Shown: positions 5,544 to 7,092 of the stretch, one piece after another
Layout: every line of letters starts with the position of its first letter
How positions within the stretch are numbered: the stretch's first letter is position 1
From: Nitrospirota bacterium
GTDB taxonomy: Bacteria > Nitrospirota > Nitrospiria > Nitrospirales > NS-4
DNA length: 7,092 bases
Direction: 5' to 3'
Assembly: GCA_005877525.1 (NCBI GenBank)
Contig: VBON01000075.1
Coordinates: forward strand, 1 to 7,092
Position numbers and translations under genes: made by a program
The notes under the pieces: model-generated
Database searches by the model: none
What the model saw: only the letters and a program-made list of their open reading frames with translations
What the model was told of the DNA's origin: nothing

Positions 5544-5570
5544 ATTCAACCTGAGCCTGTCGAAGGGCTC
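5544..5570. repeat. Fragment of a CCTGAGCCTGTCGAAGGG-type dispersed repeat
   Basis: ATTCAACCTGAGCCTGTCGA followed by AGGGCTC resembles the short motif (reverse: CCCTTCGACAGGCTCAGG) that is scattered in intergenic DNA of many environmental bacteria (recalled knowledge, not searched). Only one half of the usual palindrome is visible here, so it may be a decayed copy. Confidence 0.4.
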
Positions 5571-5847
5571 TTTTGGTCCATTCCCGAGAATTGACCGGAG
5601 CCGCATCGAATAAAACGTCGCGGTTACGAATCTTCTCGCACAGTAGACGTGGCTAATCTGTTCGTTTCCACTATCAGGCTCTTCGCGATGCAGCCATGAC
5701 GGCGGGGCTGAGGAACAAAGAAATCAGGTGCATCTAATGAGCTGGTGGTGTATTCCCACCGGTCGTCCCAGCCGAACTGAGAGACTCGAATTCGGCGACT
5801 GCTAGTTATTTCAATGTTCTCCGCCCAGGTTTTGCGCGGCTTCAAAT

Positions 5848-5875
5848 TTGCTTTTTCCACATCGGAGAGCATAAT
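5848..5875 (+). promoter_or_regulatory. Possible sigma70-type promoter of the receiver-kinase operon
   Basis: TTGCTT (5848-5853), a 16-bp spacer and CATAAT (5870-5875, 5 of 6) would start transcription near 5882 and give a leader of about 48 nt. The -35 match is modest. Confidence 0.35.
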
Positions 5876-5880
5876 TTATA

Positions 5881-5897
5881 GGCCGCTCGAAACGGCC
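5881..5897 (+). other. Leader hairpin before the receiver gene
   Basis: GGCCG (5881-5885) can pair with CGGCC (5893-5897) around a 7-nt loop. A second CGGCC at 5909-5913, within a repeated GAAACGGCC (5889-5897 and 5905-5913), offers an alternative partner just upstream of the AAGGAGG ribosome site at 5918-5924. No T-run follows, so it is not a terminator. Confidence 0.35.
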
Positions 5898-5929
5898 AGA
5901 ACTGGAAACGGCCCAAAAAGGAGGACGCT

Positions 5930-6361
5930 ATGACCTGGGGATTGCATACTAAGGACAGTTCAGGAATGGGGCGAGTATTGATCGTGGACGATGAGGAGGT
6001 CGTCAGAAAAGTTCTTCGCGCGACCCTGACCGAAGCCGGTTATGAGGTCGTGGAAGCTGAGCACGGCGGTAAAGGGATCGAAAAAATCGGCTCGGATGAT
6101 AATCCATTGATGGTCGATGTGATTATCTGTGATATACGGATGCCGAAGATCAATGGGATTGAAGCGATCTCTTTTTTCCGGCAGCAGTACCCCTCGGTCC
6201 CGATTTTAGTGCTGACGGGTTTCCCGGATACCAAGATGGCGACGGAACTCATGAGCAAGGGGGTTTTCGACTATCTTGTCAAGCCGATGGATGAGGAGAA
6301 GCTTCTGGCGGCCGTTAAGGCGGCAATGGCTCACCGGTTGGCCTTGTCGGACCAACATTAG
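5930..6361 (+). CDS. Single-domain (CheY-like) response regulator
   Basis: This is a stand-alone receiver protein of 143 aa that accepts a phosphoryl group from a histidine kinase and passes the signal by protein-protein contact, since it has no DNA-binding or enzymatic output domain. The receiver fold spans residues 15-136: acidic pocket Asp20-Asp21 in VLIVDDEE, phospho-acceptor Asp68 in VIICDIRMPKINGIEA, Thr96 in ILVLTGFPD, and Lys118 in YLVKPMDEEKL. The start is set by the strong AAGGAGG at 5918-5924, five bases before the ATG; a second Met at residue 13 also precedes the fold but has a weaker site. The next gene, 13 bp downstream, is a histidine kinase and the natural partner. The likely role is relaying or buffering the phosphoryl group from that kinase; the target is unknown. 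Confidence 0.93.
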   Translation: MTWGLHTKDSSGMGRVLIVDDEEVVRKVLRATLTEAGYEVVEAEHGGKGIEKIGSDDNPLMVDVIICDIRMPKINGIEAISFFRQQYPSVPILVLTGFPDTKMATELMSKGVFDYLVKPMDEEKLLAAVKAAMAHRLALSDQH

Positions 6362-6374
6362 AGGTGAGGTGCCC

Positions 6375-7092
6375 GTGGAGGCATTGCCGGGGACGATTCG
6401 GGTCCTGATCATCGGAGGAGGCAAGGGCGGGAAAGCCCTGCTGGAGCTGTTTGCGTGCGGTCAAGGGGTCCAGGTTGTGGGGATGGCGGACATTAATCCC
6501 CAAGCCCCCGGCCTGGCTCTTGCGCAGAATCTTGGGATTCCAACGTCACACGATGCGCTGTTCCTGATCTCTGAAGGAGGCGCCGATCTGATCGTGGATG
6601 TCAGCGGCGATCCGTTAGTGGCTCCCTTGATCGCCAAGCACAAGCCCGCGAGCGCCGAGATCCTGGGAGGGACTTCGGCCATGCTTGTCTGGAAGCTCGC
6701 GCAGCATGAACGTGATCTCCGTGACCAGCTTATCCAGGCGGAAAAACTGGCGTCCATCGGCACCCTGGCGTCCGGCATTGCCCATGAAATTAACAACCCG
6801 CTCTACGGCATTACCGGCCTTTCGCAACGCTTGGAGAAGGAAACCCGCCCGGAGATCGTCAAGGAGTACCTGCACGACATCATCGAGATGAGCCGCCGGA
6901 TTGCCACGATCGTCAAAGACCTGAATGTCTATGCCCACAAGAATTCCGCCCAGGCGTTGTGCGATATAGATGTGAACCACATCATCGAAGAGGCGATCAA
7001 GATGGCGCGGCGGGCCTGTGTCTTGGATGAGGTAAAAATCCAAACGAAGTTCAGCACCCTGCCGCGGCTTCAGGGGAATCCGGACGAACTCC
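6375..7092 (+). CDS. Histidine kinase with N-terminal Rossmann-type input domain (partial, C-terminus outside window)
   Basis: The frame is open for 239 residues to the window edge. Residues 8-100 look like a nucleotide-binding Rossmann fold: IRVLIIGGGKGGKALLELF (8-26, GxGxxG at 14-19), an acidic end of strand 2 in VVGMADIN (Asp39), and ADLIVDVSGDP (70-80). A short helical linker with coiled-coil character (107-125, KLAQHERDLRDQLIQAEKL) leads to the dimerisation/phospho-acceptor domain, LASIGTLASGIAHEINNPL with His137, of the NtrB-like HAHEINNPL class. The ATPase domain would follow; only its beginning may be present. No membrane segment or PAS domain is seen. The GTG at 6375 is chosen because GAGGTGA (6361-6367) lies 7 nt upstream; GTG at 6369 is the alternative. 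The ligand (NAD(P)(H) or another nucleotide) is inferred from the fold only. Confidence 0.88.
   Translation, partial: MEALPGTIRVLIIGGGKGGKALLELFACGQGVQVVGMADINPQAPGLALAQNLGIPTSHDALFLISEGGADLIVDVSGDPLVAPLIAKHKPASAEILGGTSAMLVWKLAQHERDLRDQLIQAEKLASIGTLASGIAHEINNPLYGITGLSQRLEKETRPEIVKEYLHDIIEMSRRIATIVKDLNVYAHKNSAQALCDIDVNHIIEEAIKMARRACVLDEVKIQTKFSTLPRLQGNPDEL

Larger units (their letters stand above)
5506..5929. other. Intergenic region between PEP-CTERM gene 2 and the signalling operon
   Basis: No gene is convincing here. It contains a fragment resembling a dispersed repeat (5544-5570), a possible sigma70 promoter (5848-5875) and a small hairpin (5881-5897) in the leader of the receiver gene. 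An 82-codon minus-strand frame at 5624-5872 lacks a ribosome site and recognisable motifs. Confidence 0.6.

Noticed and set aside
5624..5872. Minus-strand open frame of 82 codons (MLSDVEKANLKPRK...)
   Set aside because: There is no ribosome binding site upstream of its ATG (the DNA there reads CCTATAAATT), no recognisable motif, and its start overlaps the likely promoter of the receiver gene. A decayed or small unknown gene cannot be excluded; a homology search with conserved hits would reverse this.

Overview
The window is a piece of a bacterial chromosome with moderately high G+C coding DNA and AT-rich intergenic stretches. PEP-CTERM proteins mean a Gram-negative envelope with exosortase sorting. 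The obg-proB-proA order, PEP-CTERM genes, NtrC-type kinase chemistry and short palindromic dispersed repeats would fit Nitrospirota, NC10 (Methylomirabilota) or a deltaproteobacterial-type lineage. That placement is inference only; no marker in the window fixes it.

Left part (1-3264, minus strand): a housekeeping operon read right to left. It has a good sigma70-type promoter (3236-3264), then obg (ribosome-associated GTPase, GTG start), proB (glutamate 5-kinase, coupled to obg by a TGATG overlap) and proA (gamma-glutamyl phosphate reductase, cut by the window edge). ProB and ProA catalyse the first two steps of proline synthesis. An imperfect palindromic repeat fills most of the 97-bp proB-proA gap. 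ProB appears to lack the usual GTGGMxTK loop of the nucleotide site.

Middle part (3265-5510, plus strand): two paralogous PEP-CTERM surface/secreted proteins of 227 and 226 aa in tandem, each a separate transcription unit. Each has its own leader, its own start with a Shine-Dalgarno, and an almost identical rho-independent terminator with a GAAA tetraloop. The two upstream regions look different at first, but both carry the same three elements in the same order: an 18-bp GTGTC..GAC element near -90, a TTTCAATA..TTA block resembling an IHF site, and a -24/-12 (sigma54-type) promoter. This is the most interesting signal in the window. It suggests that the pair is switched on by an enhancer-binding protein, possibly of the PrsR type known to accompany exosortase systems. 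No such activator is encoded here.

Right part (5511-7092, plus strand): about 420 bp with no convincing gene and a fragment of a dispersed repeat. It is followed by a two-gene signalling operon: a stand-alone CheY-like receiver protein and, 13 bp later, a histidine kinase (cut by the window edge). The kinase input domain is a Rossmann-type nucleotide-binding fold rather than a PAS or membrane sensor, which suggests a cytoplasmic redox or nucleotide sensor. A link between this pair and the neighbouring PEP-CTERM genes rests only on adjacency.
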